Part shown: positions 27,652-36,825 of the stretch, in pieces
Position numbering within the stretch: position 1 is the stretch's first letter
Layout of the letters: the number at the start of each line of letters is the position of its first letter
NCBI RefSeq assembly: GCF_003854965.1
Contig: NZ_RQPI01000002.1
Location: 248,001 to 312,000, forward strand
Length of the DNA: 64,000 nt
Direction: 5' to 3'
Source of the DNA: Paenibacillus rhizophilus
GTDB lineage: Bacteria > Bacillota > Bacilli > Paenibacillales > Paenibacillaceae
The notes under the pieces: model-generated
The model's input: the letters and a program-made list of their open reading frames with translations, nothing else
The model's database searches: none
What the model was told of the DNA's origin: nothing
Program-made: the position numbers and the translations under genes

Positions 27652-28830
27652 TTACTTCACTCCTTCCAGTTGATTAACACCGTTTCCGATGCCGCATACG
27701 TAAAATTCGCCCTTAAGGCCCGTTCTTTCCTCATACGCTTTGCCAACTTCCGAAATAAAACGGTCGATGTCGTCTTCATGCACCAGCGATACGGTACAGC
27801 CGCCAAAGCCCGCTCCCGTCATACGAGAGCCGAGCGTGCCGGGAATGCGCTGAGCTTCTTCGACCATAACATCCAGCTCCTTGCAGCTGACCTCGTACAG
27901 ATCGCGGAGCGAAGCGTGCGAGTCGTTCATAAACCGGCCGAACTGCTTCAAATCATTGTTCTTCAGCACTTGGACGGAATCCAGCACACGCTGGTTCTCT
28001 TCGACCACATGGCGCGCCCGCCGTCTTACGGTCTCATCCTGGATCTTGTCCGCATGCCGCCCGAACTCGTCCGGTTTGAGCTGCGCCAGGAATCCGAGCG
28101 AAGGAATCTCTTCTCTAAGCGCGGCGAGCGCCTCGTCGCACTGCCGGCGGCGTTCGTTGTATTTCGAATCCACCAGCCCTCTGCGCTTGTTCGTATTGCC
28201 GATAATCAGTTTATAAGCTCCGGTAATAAAAGGTACCATATCATATTCAAGCGTGTCGCACATCAGCAGAATGGCATGATCCCGTCTGCCAACTGCGACG
28301 GCGAACTGGTCCATGATACCTGAATTTACGCCGACGTAACGATTCTCCGCCCGCTGGGACAGCAGCGCAATTTCTACCGTATCCAAGTCCCCGCCCTCAA
28401 GCGTCAGGAAGGCGTACGCCGTAACAACCTCGATGGAAGCCGAAGACGACAAACCTGCACCGTTCGGAATATCGCCATGGAAGAACAGGTCGTACCCCTG
28501 CGACACGGGATGCCCTTTTTCCTTAAGCTCCACCATGACGCCGATCGGATAATCCACCCATTCTCCGGTCTTCTCTTTGCCGACATCGGTATAATCGATG
28601 GATAATGAATATGGAAAATTAGTTGAAGCGAACGTCAGCTTTCCGTCCATGCGCGGCCGTACGATCAGCGTAGTGCCGAATTCCAGCGCCGCCGGCAGCA
28701 CGTATCCCCCGTTATAGTCAAGGTGCTCACCGATCAGATTGACCCGGCCCGGAGCGTAAAACACTTTCTCCTCCAAGTCGCTTTTCCCGTATTTGTCAAT
28801 AAATGCTGCTCTGAGTTCCTGCACGCTCAT
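27652..28830 (-). CDS. galK: Galactokinase
   Basis: Phosphorylates galactose to galactose-1-phosphate. 392 residues, GHMP kinase: galactose motif GRVNLIGEHLDYNGG (about 28-42), ATP-binding PNGAGLSSSASIEV (about 119-132) and C-terminal GSRMTGAGFGGCTVSLV. First gene of galK-galE-galT, with a divergent AraC-type regulator upstream; the 161-bp space between them holds a 14-bp palindrome. Confidence 0.98.
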   Translation of the reverse strand: MSVQELRAAFIDKYGKSDLEEKVFYAPGRVNLIGEHLDYNGGYVLPAALEFGTTLIVRPRMDGKLTFASTNFPYSLSIDYTDVGKEKTGEWVDYPIGVMVELKEKGHPVSQGYDLFFHGDIPNGAGLSSSASIEVVTAYAFLTLEGGDLDTVEIALLSQRAENRYVGVNSGIMDQFAVAVGRRDHAILLMCDTLEYDMVPFITGAYKLIIGNTNKRRGLVDSKYNERRRQCDEALAALREEIPSLGFLAQLKPDEFGRHADKIQDETVRRRARHVVEENQRVLDSVQVLKNNDLKQFGRFMNDSHASLRDLYEVSCKELDVMVEEAQRIPGTLGSRMTGAGFGGCTVSLVHEDDIDRFISEVGKAYEERTGLKGEFYVCGIGNGVNQLEGVK

Positions 28831-28866
28831 AAATAAGTTCCACCCTTTCGCCGCTTATCCTTCCAG

Positions 28867-28880
28867 ACTGAATATTCAGT
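28867..28880. promoter_or_regulatory. 14-bp perfect palindrome in galK/araC intergenic region
   Basis: ACTGAATATTCAGT lies 37 bases from the galK start. Its right half TTCAGT may double as a -35 for TATAAT at 28897-28902 reading toward the AraC gene (16-bp spacer). A possible operator. Confidence 0.4.
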
Positions 28881-28991
28881 TTCTTTATGCTTATAGTATA
28901 ATAAAAGAGTTCTACGGCTGTAATGCAATCATGTGTGTAATGTATGGATAAATGTGACTTTACCCGAGCATAGAAAGAAAGGGATCCGTGG

Positions 28992-29849
28992 ATGGAACAA
29001 TCCTACTCCGTCGCTTCCAACCCCGTGTATTACGAGAAGCAGAATCTTCATGTACTGTTCGCAGGCGAAAGCCAGACACCCCCGACACACCAGGTCGGAC
29101 CAAAAATTTACGATTATTTCCTGCTTCACTGCATAGAAACGGGAGCAGGCGTCTTCCGTACGGAGCAGCGCACGTATGAGCTTGGACCCGGGGACTGCTT
29201 TCTCATTCATCCCGGCCAGCTGGTCAGCTACGTCTCCGATTCCGAACATCCGTGGAGATACCGTTGGGCGGCCTTTTCCGGTAAAGAGGCGGAAATGACC
29301 GTCCGCGAGGCCGGCTTCTCTCCCGAGCAGCCGGTCGCGGCTTGCGGCCAAGGAAGCACCATTCCGGGAGCGCTGGCCGGCATTATGGAAACGTTCTTCG
29401 CAGGCCGGGAAAGCGGTCATTTAACCTCGCTTGGACTGCTGTATCTGACGCTGGGCGAGGCGGCCGGAATGCTTAAGGCCGAGTCGGGCCTGCAGGGAAA
29501 GGACTCGCAGGTGAAACGGACCGTCAAGCAGATGATTCACTACATGTCCTCGCAATACGCCCATCCCGTCTCCATTGAACAAATGTGCGCGAGTCTCGGC
29601 TACAACCGGGCTTATCTGTCGCGCATTTTTAAGGAGGAGACGGGCCTGTCGCCCGTTACCTATCTGCTCAAGCTGCGGATTGACAAGTCGCGCCAGCTGC
29701 TGCGCGAACGGCCGGAGCTGTCGGTCGAGCAGGTGGCGGCCTCGGTCGGCCTGACGGACGCCCTGTATTTCTCGCGCCAGTTCAAACGCTTCTGCGGCCA
29801 GTCGCCGACAGCTTACCGAACAGTCACGGCACGGCAGCAGGACCACTAA
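28992..29849 (+). CDS. AraC-family transcriptional regulator next to galKET
   Basis: 285 residues: N-terminal cupin-like sensor domain (about 10-150, with the ELGPGDCFLIHPGQ strand) and two C-terminal helix-turn-helix units (about 180-280; SIEQMCASLGYNRAYLSRIFKEE and SVEQVAASVGLTDALYFSRQFKR, given in key parts). Divergent position next to galK suggests it controls the gal operon, possibly binding galactose or a galactoside, but this is inference. Converges on the aldo/keto reductase gene with only 15 bases between stops. Confidence 0.9.
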   Translation: MEQSYSVASNPVYYEKQNLHVLFAGESQTPPTHQVGPKIYDYFLLHCIETGAGVFRTEQRTYELGPGDCFLIHPGQLVSYVSDSEHPWRYRWAAFSGKEAEMTVREAGFSPEQPVAACGQGSTIPGALAGIMETFFAGRESGHLTSLGLLYLTLGEAAGMLKAESGLQGKDSQVKRTVKQMIHYMSSQYAHPVSIEQMCASLGYNRAYLSRIFKEETGLSPVTYLLKLRIDKSRQLLRERPELSVEQVAASVGLTDALYFSRQFKRFCGQSPTAYRTVTARQQDH

Positions 29850-29864
29850 GCCGCATCCTGCCGG

Positions 29865-30869
29865 TTAACCGCCGTTTTCAGCTCCCAGAATGACCTCGAT
29901 TCTTTCCAGCTCCTCCTGCGAGAATTCCAGATTGGACAAAGCGGCGACATTATCTTCGATTTGGCTGACCCGGCTCGCGCCGATCAGCGCGGAGGTGACT
30001 CTGCCGCTGCGCAGCACCCAGGCTAGTGCGAACTGCGCTAGGCTCTGGCCGCGCGCCGAGGCCATCTGATTCAGCAGCCGCACTTTGCGCAGCGCCTCCG
30101 GCGTAATCTGGCTTTCGTTCAGCGCGGTTGAAGGCTTGGCCGCCCGGGAATCGCCGGGAATACCGTTCAAGTATTTATTCGTCAGCATTCCCTGCGCCAG
30201 CGGCGTAAAGGCGATGCTGCCGACGCCATGGCGTTCCAGCACATCCTGCAGCCCGTTCTCGATCCAGCGGTCCAGGAGGGAATATCGGGGCTGGTGGATC
30301 AGCAGCGGAGTGCCAAGATCCCGCAGGATGGCGATTGCGGCTTCCGTCTGTTCGGCGGAATAATTGGACAATCCGACATATAAGGCCTTGCCGGAGCGGA
30401 CCGCTTGATCCAGTGCCCCCATCGTTTCTTCCAGCGGCGTCTCCGGATCGGGACGATGGGAATAAAAAATATCCACATAATCCAGCCCGAGCCGCTTAAG
30501 GCTTTGGTCCAGGCTCGACAGCACATATTTACGGGAGCCCCACTCTCCGTACGGTCCCGGCCACATATAGAAGCCGGCTTTGGTTGAGATCACCATTTCG
30601 TCGCGGTAAGGCGCCAGATCTCTGGCGAGCACCCTGCCGAACAGATCCTCCGCGGAACCCGGGGGAGGACCGTAATTGTTGGCTAAATCGAAATGGGTGA
30701 TGCCCAGATCGAAAGCCCGGGTAATCATGTCCCTGCCGTTCTCGTAAGTATCGATTCCGCCGAAGTTATGCCACAGTCCAAGCGAGACGGCCGGGAGCTT
30801 TAGTCCGGATTTTCCGCAGCGGTTGTACCTCATTGCCTCATAGCGCTCGTCGCTTGCCACATATACCAT
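29865..30869 (-). CDS. Aldo/keto reductase, YghZ/Gpr-like
   Basis: 334 residues, NADPH-dependent (beta/alpha)8 reductase. It closely follows E. coli YghZ (L-glyceraldehyde 3-phosphate reductase) from end to end: RYNRCGKSGLKLPAVSLGLW, THFDLANNYGPPPGSAE with the catalytic Asp and Tyr, STKAG with the Lys, and FYSHR with the His. Likely role is detoxifying methylglyoxal-type aldehydes; the exact substrate is not settled. It lies 91 bases after the sirtuin gene on the same strand. Confidence 0.92.
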   Translation of the reverse strand: MVYVASDERYEAMRYNRCGKSGLKLPAVSLGLWHNFGGIDTYENGRDMITRAFDLGITHFDLANNYGPPPGSAEDLFGRVLARDLAPYRDEMVISTKAGFYMWPGPYGEWGSRKYVLSSLDQSLKRLGLDYVDIFYSHRPDPETPLEETMGALDQAVRSGKALYVGLSNYSAEQTEAAIAILRDLGTPLLIHQPRYSLLDRWIENGLQDVLERHGVGSIAFTPLAQGMLTNKYLNGIPGDSRAAKPSTALNESQITPEALRKVRLLNQMASARGQSLAQFALAWVLRSGRVTSALIGASRVSQIEDNVAALSNLEFSQEELERIEVILGAENGG

Positions 30870-30960
30870 GCGTATCCCTGCCTCTCGGTCTAGTGTCTAC
30901 CCTGTTCTTAAACTGCCGCAGGCCATCATAATCTCCGTTACCTGAGCGCAGCACGAACTG

Positions 30961-31701
30961 TCAGGACAACAGCTCTCCTATTCTGTCCATCGCCTGGCCG
31001 ATTCGATCGGTAATAATCAGATCTGCGCGGGAATCGTAAGGCGTCGATTCTCCGTTGAGCAGCACCGTATGCTTGCCGTGAAAGTATTGGATCAGACTTG
31101 CGGCAGGCTGAACCGTCAGCGAAGTCCCGCCGATGAGAAGCAGATCTGCGTTTGCAATCGCATGGACGGAATCATTAAGCACCTGGTGGTCCAATTCCTC
31201 CTCATAGAGCACGACATCCGGCTTAATGATGCCGCCGCAGTCCGGACAGCGGGGGACGGTTTCAGTGCTGCTTGTAACGGCGTCCAATCCGTAATAGCGG
31301 GAGCAGCTCATGCAGTGGTTGCGGTGCACGGACCCGTGAAGCTCCAGCACGCGCCGGCTGCCCGCCTTCTGGTGAAGCCCGTCGATATTCTGCGTCACGA
31401 CCGCGCTCAGCCGACCTTCGCTTTCCAGCCGGGCCAGCAGACGGTGTGCGCCGTTCGGCTCCGCATCGGGATGGAGCATCTTGGTACGGTAAAAATCAAA
31501 AAAGACATCAGGCTTGGACATGAAAAAGCTGTGGCTGAGCATTTGCTCGGGCGGATACGGCGAATGCTTCTCCGTCAGGTACAGCCCCGCCGCGGAACGA
31601 AAATCGGGAATGCCGCTTTCCGTGGACGTTCCCGCCCCTCCGAAGAAGACGATGCTGCCGCTTTCCTGTATCCAGGAAGCCAAGGTCTGCAAAGAATCCA
31701 T
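30961..31701 (-). CDS. cobB: NAD-dependent protein deacylase (sirtuin)
   Basis: Removes acyl groups from lysines using NAD+. 246 residues. NAD-binding GAGTSTESGIPDFRS, TQNIDGLHQKAG, catalytic His in ELHGS, and a four-Cys zinc site CMSCSRYYG / CPDCGG. ATG at 31699-31701 (MDSLQTLASW) preferred, with AAAGGATGG about 10 bases upstream; a TTG three codons earlier is possible. Sits between the HAD phosphatase and the aldo/keto reductase genes, all on one strand. Confidence 0.95.
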   Translation of the reverse strand: MDSLQTLASWIQESGSIVFFGGAGTSTESGIPDFRSAAGLYLTEKHSPYPPEQMLSHSFFMSKPDVFFDFYRTKMLHPDAEPNGAHRLLARLESEGRLSAVVTQNIDGLHQKAGSRRVLELHGSVHRNHCMSCSRYYGLDAVTSSTETVPRCPDCGGIIKPDVVLYEEELDHQVLNDSVHAIANADLLLIGGTSLTVQPAASLIQYFHGKHTVLLNGESTPYDSRADLIITDRIGQAMDRIGELLS

Positions 31702-31736
31702 AGCTTGCAACCATCCTTTCTATCTGTTCTTTTAAG

Positions 31737-32504
31737 TTATACCGAAACGGATAACTGGGTAAAATCGCGGACGACGATATCCGCGTCCATCAAATACTCC
31801 GCCGTCCCAGCCGCCGATGATATGCCAATAGCCAGGCGAAGTCCCGCTCCCCTGCCCATCTGCATGTCGGCGTTGCTGTCGCCGATGACGACCGTCTCCT
31901 CGGGCAGGGCGCCCAGCTCCCGGCAGGCGGTTTCCGCCATTTCCGGGGCCGGCTTTCCCTTGCGCACTCTGTCCCTCGTCACCACCGAGCCAAAATAGCC
32001 GGATATTCCGAGCCACTCCAGATGCTCGGCCGTGGTCTGCGATTCATCCGACGTGACCACGCCCATCCGCAGTGAAACCTCTTGACATTGCCTTAGAAAG
32101 GGAAGCAGCCCGGGCAGAGGCCTTGCAGAACGGCGCTCGCGCAGCCCGTTCATCGCATCCTTGGCGATGCCCATTACCCGCGTTACCGCATCATTCCAGG
32201 GAACGCCCGCGGCATAGAGTTGCCAGGCAAGAATCCCGTAGGTCTGCTCCACCGTCGCCATCGGGAGTGGCCCGCCGGGATCGTAGCCGGTGATCCGGCC
32301 TTTAGCATCCTGAATGGTGCCGAGCAGCAGGCTTTTGTCGCCCGTAAAGCCCGAACCGGCCAGGGCCAGATGGGTTTCCATATCGCGAAGCACCGATTCG
32401 GCCCATGTCCCCCACATCTCCATCAGATCCAGCAGCGTGCCGTCCTTGTCGAACAGGATGGCTTTGCAGGGCACAGAAATGCCGTTTACGTGCAATAGAG
32501 GCAC
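31737..32504 (-). CDS. HAD-superfamily phosphatase (Gph-like)
   Basis: 255 residues. HAD motif I ILFDKDGTLLD with the nucleophile Asp, motif II Ser/Thr in VVTSDE, motif III Lys in RKGKPAPEM and motif IV GDSNADMQMGRGAG. A helical cap follows motif I (C1 type), as in phosphoglycolate phosphatases. Substrate unknown. The start is GTG at 32502-32504, eight bases after AAGGGAG; a longer in-frame version lacks such a site. Lies 35 bases before the sirtuin gene and 80 after the hydrolase gene. Confidence 0.88.
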   Translation of the reverse strand: MPLLHVNGISVPCKAILFDKDGTLLDLMEMWGTWAESVLRDMETHLALAGSGFTGDKSLLLGTIQDAKGRITGYDPGGPLPMATVEQTYGILAWQLYAAGVPWNDAVTRVMGIAKDAMNGLRERRSARPLPGLLPFLRQCQEVSLRMGVVTSDESQTTAEHLEWLGISGYFGSVVTRDRVRKGKPAPEMAETACRELGALPEETVVIGDSNADMQMGRGAGLRLAIGISSAAGTAEYLMDADIVVRDFTQLSVSV

Positions 32505-32584
32505 TTTCGTTTCTCCCTTCGTCCGTATGTACTGCGGCCCCGCGTCCCGGATGCCGCAGCCGAAGCCGGCGGATAAATCCGGGA

Positions 32585-33325
32585 TTACCGTAAATTGCTC
32601 ATCCAATCAAGCAGTGCCTGAACCGTCTGCCCCTGCTGTTCACTCTCTGAAATCGTCGCCTCTCCGTCTCCTTTTTGAGGGCCGTAGCTGCCGAACTGGG
32701 CGTGGTTGCCGCCTTCCAGCGAGTAGTACACGGTGCTGTCCGGCAGGTAGGCCCTGCCCTCACGGTACTTTTTCCGGTCCAGCACCTTGTCCTCCGTGCC
32801 AAGCACCGACAGCACAGCAAGCGTCGTCGACTTCAGGCTCCCTTTTTCGTCGGGATAGGAAGCCAGAAGGAACACACCGGCCAATTCGTCCGGATGCTTG
32901 GCGGCAAACCGCGCAGCCATAACGCCACCCAGCGAATGCCCGCCCAGCACAAAAGACAGATTGGGATGCACGCGGATAATCTCCTCCGCCGCATCGCTAC
33001 GGGTCAACGCAAGATTGAGCGGCATGCGGGCGATGTAGACCGGATGACCGGCTGCGGCCAATCCTCTGGCAAGCGGCGCATAAGATTCGGCCTTCACCAG
33101 ACCGCCGGGATAGAAAATGACGCCTGTACCACTCGCGGCTGAAGGCTCAAGGGAAATCCAGTTGTCGTTCAGCTCCACAGTGATTCCCTTGCCGGAGACG
33201 AGAGCTGTTTCGGCCTGGCCTATCGGGGCGTAAGGTTTCAAATAGACCCAGAGAGCCAACGCCACAGCCGCAATGAAGGCCAATACCAATAGTGCAAAAC
33301 CGCGCTTCGTACGAGTTTCAATCAA
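32585..33325 (-). CDS. Membrane-anchored alpha/beta hydrolase
   Basis: 246 residues. One N-terminal helix (about 9-27) anchors an outward-facing alpha/beta hydrolase domain. The nucleophile elbow is GGHSLGGVMAARFA; the acid is probably Asp in GTEDKVLD and the His is in GGNHAQFGSYG. This pattern, with YPGGLVKAESYAPLA near the oxyanion region, matches a Bacillota group of uncharacterised hydrolases. The start is probably TTG at 33323-33325, eight bases after GGGAG; GTG three codons earlier is possible. First gene of a run with the HAD and sirtuin genes. Confidence 0.82.
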   Translation of the reverse strand: MIETRTKRGFALLVLAFIAAVALALWVYLKPYAPIGQAETALVSGKGITVELNDNWISLEPSAASGTGVIFYPGGLVKAESYAPLARGLAAAGHPVYIARMPLNLALTRSDAAEEIIRVHPNLSFVLGGHSLGGVMAARFAAKHPDELAGVFLLASYPDEKGSLKSTTLAVLSVLGTEDKVLDRKKYREGRAYLPDSTVYYSLEGGNHAQFGSYGPQKGDGEATISESEQQGQTVQALLDWMSNLR

Positions 33326-33509
33326 TTTGTCCACTCCCGGATATACCGCATACGACGCTTTTATTCTTAAGGAAAATTATAGAGGAATCGCCACAAGCAA
33401 ACAACCTTCAACAATTTGCCACAATCGGACTTGCCGATAGATTTACAATAGTGAACAAAGTCACAACCGTTTGAGGAGAAAATACGTATTTTAAAATTAA
33501 AATAATGGA

Positions 33510-34605
33510 ATGAGAGCCGGTGGGGGAATGATGGGCCAATCGTTGGAGGAGCGGGGAGAAACCTTTTTTCTGAATCTTCGGTTAATGCTGATTGTTACCG
33601 TTTTTGTCGGCAACGCCATAGAGCCGCTGACCGCTGAGATGGGTGGTCTGCACAGCCTGTATCTGTGGATTTTCAGCTTCCATATGCCGTTGTTCGTACT
33701 GGTTACCGGATATTTTGCCAAAAACAGCCTGACAGGCTCTGCGGGACGGAAGTTGCTGCTGCAGATCGGCATGCAATACCTTTTTTTTCAGAGCCTTTAC
33801 TCCCTGCTTGATGCAACCGTTTTCCGTGTAGGCGGCATTCACCATTCCTTCTTTGCGCCCTATCTTCTGCTCTGGTTTCTGGCGAGCCACGCCATGTGGC
33901 GGCTGCTGCTTCTCGGTATGCGCAGATGGAAGGCGCCCTGCCAGTTGGCCTTCGCCGCCTTAGCGGGCATAACCGTCGGTTATTTGCCGGTGGACGGCAT
34001 TTGGTTCAGCATCAGCCGCACCTTTGTATATCTACCCTTCTTTATTGTTGGCTATCATCTTTCGTTTGCCACCGTCGCCCGTCTGTTTGTACCCGGAGTA
34101 AAAATCGCCGCCGCCCTGTTCTCCGCTGCGCTGCTGGCTATCCTGTCGACTGGCACATCCGGGAATTTGCCTGCCGGATGGCTGTACGGCAGCATGACTT
34201 ACACCCAGCTTGGGGCCGAGCATTGGTACGCCGGACTGTACCGGCTTGCGCTCTACGGCCTCCAACTCACGTCCTCCCTCGCTTTTCGGTCTGGTGCCGC
34301 TTAGGGAGGGCCGGATGACCGGCTTGGGGCGGCGCACGCTGTACGTCTTCCTGCTGCACGGATTGATCGTCCGCTTCGCCGCGGCTTCCGGCATCTATTC
34401 TTATCTGAACAACCCTGCCGGCGCTGTTCTCGTTCCTGCCGCCGCCGTTCTGCTCACCCTGCTGCTCGCCCAGCCCTTCGTCAAGAGCGCGCTGCATCCC
34501 CTTGTGGAGCCTGGAATCGAGCCGGTTCTTTCCCTTCACCGCTTTTTTTACCGCCTGCTTCGCCGGCCTGCGTCCAAACCGGCAGCGAACGATCAATGGT
34601 CCTAA
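33510..34605 (+). pseudogene. Acyltransferase-3 family membrane protein, frameshifted
   Basis: Related to fucose 4-O-acetylase-like membrane O-acyltransferases (acyltransferase family 3). The first frame (33510-34304) gives about 258 residues with some eight membrane helices and FHMPLFVLVTGYFAK near the N-terminus, the active-site area of the family. It then stops early. The C-terminal part continues in another frame as GLVPLREGRMTG, then RTLYVFLLHGLIVRFAA, to 34605. Removing one T from the TTTT at 34283-34286 joins both into a 364-residue protein of normal family length. Either a recent mutation, slippage, or a sequence error. The ATG chosen is uncertain; two more in-frame ATGs lie at 33528 and 33531. 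Confidence 0.8.
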
Positions 34606-34970
34606 AGGTCTTTGGCCCGCAGCGCGGGCTTTTTTGATATATCCAGAAGGATCAGCTGCGTCCTTATCCTTGAAGGCCAATGCTCCGCAATGAGTGGAAA
34701 ATTTTTTACGCAGCTGTTTGCGGCATACTTAACATCGCCCGGTAGAAAAAAACGGCCCTTTATGATAGACTCTACTAATAAATAAGCAAAGCCTGTCCTT
34801 CAGGCTGACTGCAGCCTTTATATTTTTATAGAAACAGCGTCGACCACCCTCTTCTATAGAGCTGGACCCTGTTCATTCTATAAACCGCGGATTCGCGGCT
34901 CTTCAGAGAGCAGCGCGTTAATGCGGCAAAATACGGAATTGCAAATGATTAAAAGGGGGAACTGTTTAAA
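34606..34970. other. Gap upstream of ilvD
   Basis: 365 bp. It starts with the acyltransferase terminator and ends with the ilvD leader, which can form a CCGCG-GATT-CGCGG hairpin near 34885-34898 and GCCTG-TCCTT-CAGGC near 34790-34805. No T-box sequence and no leader peptide were found. TATGAT near 34761 may be a -10 box. Confidence 0.5.
34615..34636 (+). terminator. Terminator after the acyltransferase
   Basis: GCCCG-CAGCG-CGGGC followed by TTTTTT. Confidence 0.85.
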
Positions 34971-36656
34971 ATGGCAGCCAAGAAAATGCGTTCAGACATG
35001 ATCACGAAGGGCTTCGACCGGGCTCCGCACCGCAGTCTGCTGCGGGCGGCCGGCGTGAAAGAAGAGGATTTCGGCAAACCGTTTATCGCGGTCTGCAACT
35101 CCTATATCGACATCGTGCCGGGTCATGTGCATCTCCAGGAATTTGGTAAAATCGTCAAGGAAGCGATCCGCGAAGCGGGCGGCGTTCCTTTTGAATTCAA
35201 TACGATCGGCGTTGACGACGGTATCGCCATGGGACATATCGGCATGCGCTATTCTCTGCCCAGCCGGGAGATTATCGCCGACTCTCTGGAAACGGTCGTA
35301 TCCGCGCACTGGTTCGACGGCATGGTCTGCATTCCGAACTGCGACAAGATTACACCGGGCATGATGATGGGCGCCCTGCGGGTCAACATCCCGACCATCT
35401 TTGTCAGCGGCGGACCAATGAAGGCCGGCGTTGACAGCAAGGGCCGCAAGCTATCGCTGACCTCCGTATTTGAAGGCGTAGGCGCGTACCAGGTCGGCAA
35501 GATCAACGACGCGGAACTGACGGAGCTTGAACAATACGGTTGTCCGACCTGCGGTTCCTGTTCGGGCATGTTCACTGCCAATTCCATGAACTGTCTTGCT
35601 GAAGCTCTGGGCCTCGCGCTGCCGGGCAACGGAACGATTCTTGCCGTGGCGGAAGAACGCAAGGATTTTGTACGGAAGTCCGCCAAACAGCTGATGGAGC
35701 TGATCAAGCTGGACCTGAAGCCGCGCGATATCGTGACCAGAGAATCGATCGACAACGCATTTGCCCTGGACATGGCGATGGGCGGCTCCACCAACACGGT
35801 GCTGCACACCCTCGCGCTGGCGCAGGAAGCCGACATCGAATACCCGCTGGAGCGGATCAACGAAGTTGCCAACCGCACGCCGTACCTGGCCAAGCTGGCT
35901 CCTGCTTCGGACATCTTCATCGAGGACGTGGACCGTGCGGGCGGCGTCAGCGCCGTACTGAACGAACTGTTGAAGAAGCCGGGCACGCTGTTCGGCGACT
36001 GCATGACCGTTACCGGAAAGACGCTGGCCGAGAATGTCATCGGACATGAAATTCAGGATACGAGCGTTATCCATCCGCTTGACGACCCGTACTCCCAGGT
36101 GGGCGGATTGTCCGTGCTGTACGGCAACCTCGCTCCGGAGGGGTCCATCATCAAGGTCGGAGCGGTGGACCCGTCCGTGGGCGGCTACCACAAAGGTCCG
36201 GCCATCTGCTTTGACTCCCAGGAGGAAGCGCTGGAAGGCATCGCGGGCGGCAAGGTCAAAGAAGGCCACGTCGTCGTTATCCGCTACGAAGGTCCGAAAG
36301 GCGGACCGGGTATGCCCGAAATGCTTGCCCCGACCTCGCAGATCGTCGGCATGGGACTCGGCGCCAAGGTCGGTCTGATTACGGACGGCCGCTTCTCGGG
36401 CGCTTCCCGCGGCATCAGTATCGGCCATATCTCGCCGGAGGCGGCGGAAGGCGGACCGATCGCATTTGTACGGGACGGCGACATCATCGAGCTGGATCTG
36501 AACAACCGCAAAATCGAGCTGCTCGTCAGCGATGAGGAACTGGCGGTACGCCGTGAAGACTGGAAAGAGTTCGAGCCGAAGGTGAAGACGGGCTATCTCG
36601 CCCGGTACTCCAAGCTTGTTACCAACGCCAGCAAAGGCGGCGTACTGAAAATTTAA
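34971..36656 (+). CDS. ilvD: Dihydroxy-acid dehydratase
   Basis: Dehydrates 2,3-dihydroxy-isovalerate and its methyl analogue to the 2-keto acids in valine, isoleucine and leucine synthesis. 561 residues. The iron-sulfur cluster cysteines fit [21 protein letters not shown] and [19 protein letters not shown]; the C-terminal half has [26 protein letters not shown] lies nine bases before the ATG. It stands alone, away from other ilv-leu genes, with a strong terminator. Confidence 0.98.
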   Translation: MAAKKMRSDMITKGFDRAPHRSLLRAAGVKEEDFGKPFIAVCNSYIDIVPGHVHLQEFGKIVKEAIREAGGVPFEFNTIGVDDGIAMGHIGMRYSLPSREIIADSLETVVSAHWFDGMVCIPNCDKITPGMMMGALRVNIPTIFVSGGPMKAGVDSKGRKLSLTSVFEGVGAYQVGKINDAELTELEQYGCPTCGSCSGMFTANSMNCLAEALGLALPGNGTILAVAEERKDFVRKSAKQLMELIKLDLKPRDIVTRESIDNAFALDMAMGGSTNTVLHTLALAQEADIEYPLERINEVANRTPYLAKLAPASDIFIEDVDRAGGVSAVLNELLKKPGTLFGDCMTVTGKTLAENVIGHEIQDTSVIHPLDDPYSQVGGLSVLYGNLAPEGSIIKVGAVDPSVGGYHKGPAICFDSQEEALEGIAGGKVKEGHVVVIRYEGPKGGPGMPEMLAPTSQIVGMGLGAKVGLITDGRFSGASRGISIGHISPEAAEGGPIAFVRDGDIIELDLNNRKIELLVSDEELAVRREDWKEFEPKVKTGYLARYSKLVTNASKGGVLKI

Positions 36657-36704
36657 TTCCCGCGCAGCCAGCGGCACAGACTGCCACAATTCAAGCAGCA
36701 ATAA

Positions 36705-36752
36705 GCCCGGAAGGCGTTCGTCGATTGACGATGCCTTCCGGGCTTTTTTTTG
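36705..36752 (+). terminator. Terminator after ilvD
   Basis: GCCCGGAAGGC / GCCTTCCGGGC around a 17-base loop, followed by nine T. Confidence 0.93.
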
Positions 36753-36825
36753 CCGATTCCCTCATACCGGCAGCCTCCGTTCACATTTCGCGGTCCACAC
36801 GATCCATGAAATGCGCCTTTCAGCC

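Noticed and set aside
34740-34970. T-box or leader-peptide attenuator before ilvD
   Set aside because: No AGGGTGGNACCGCG element, no terminator and no run of branched-chain codons.
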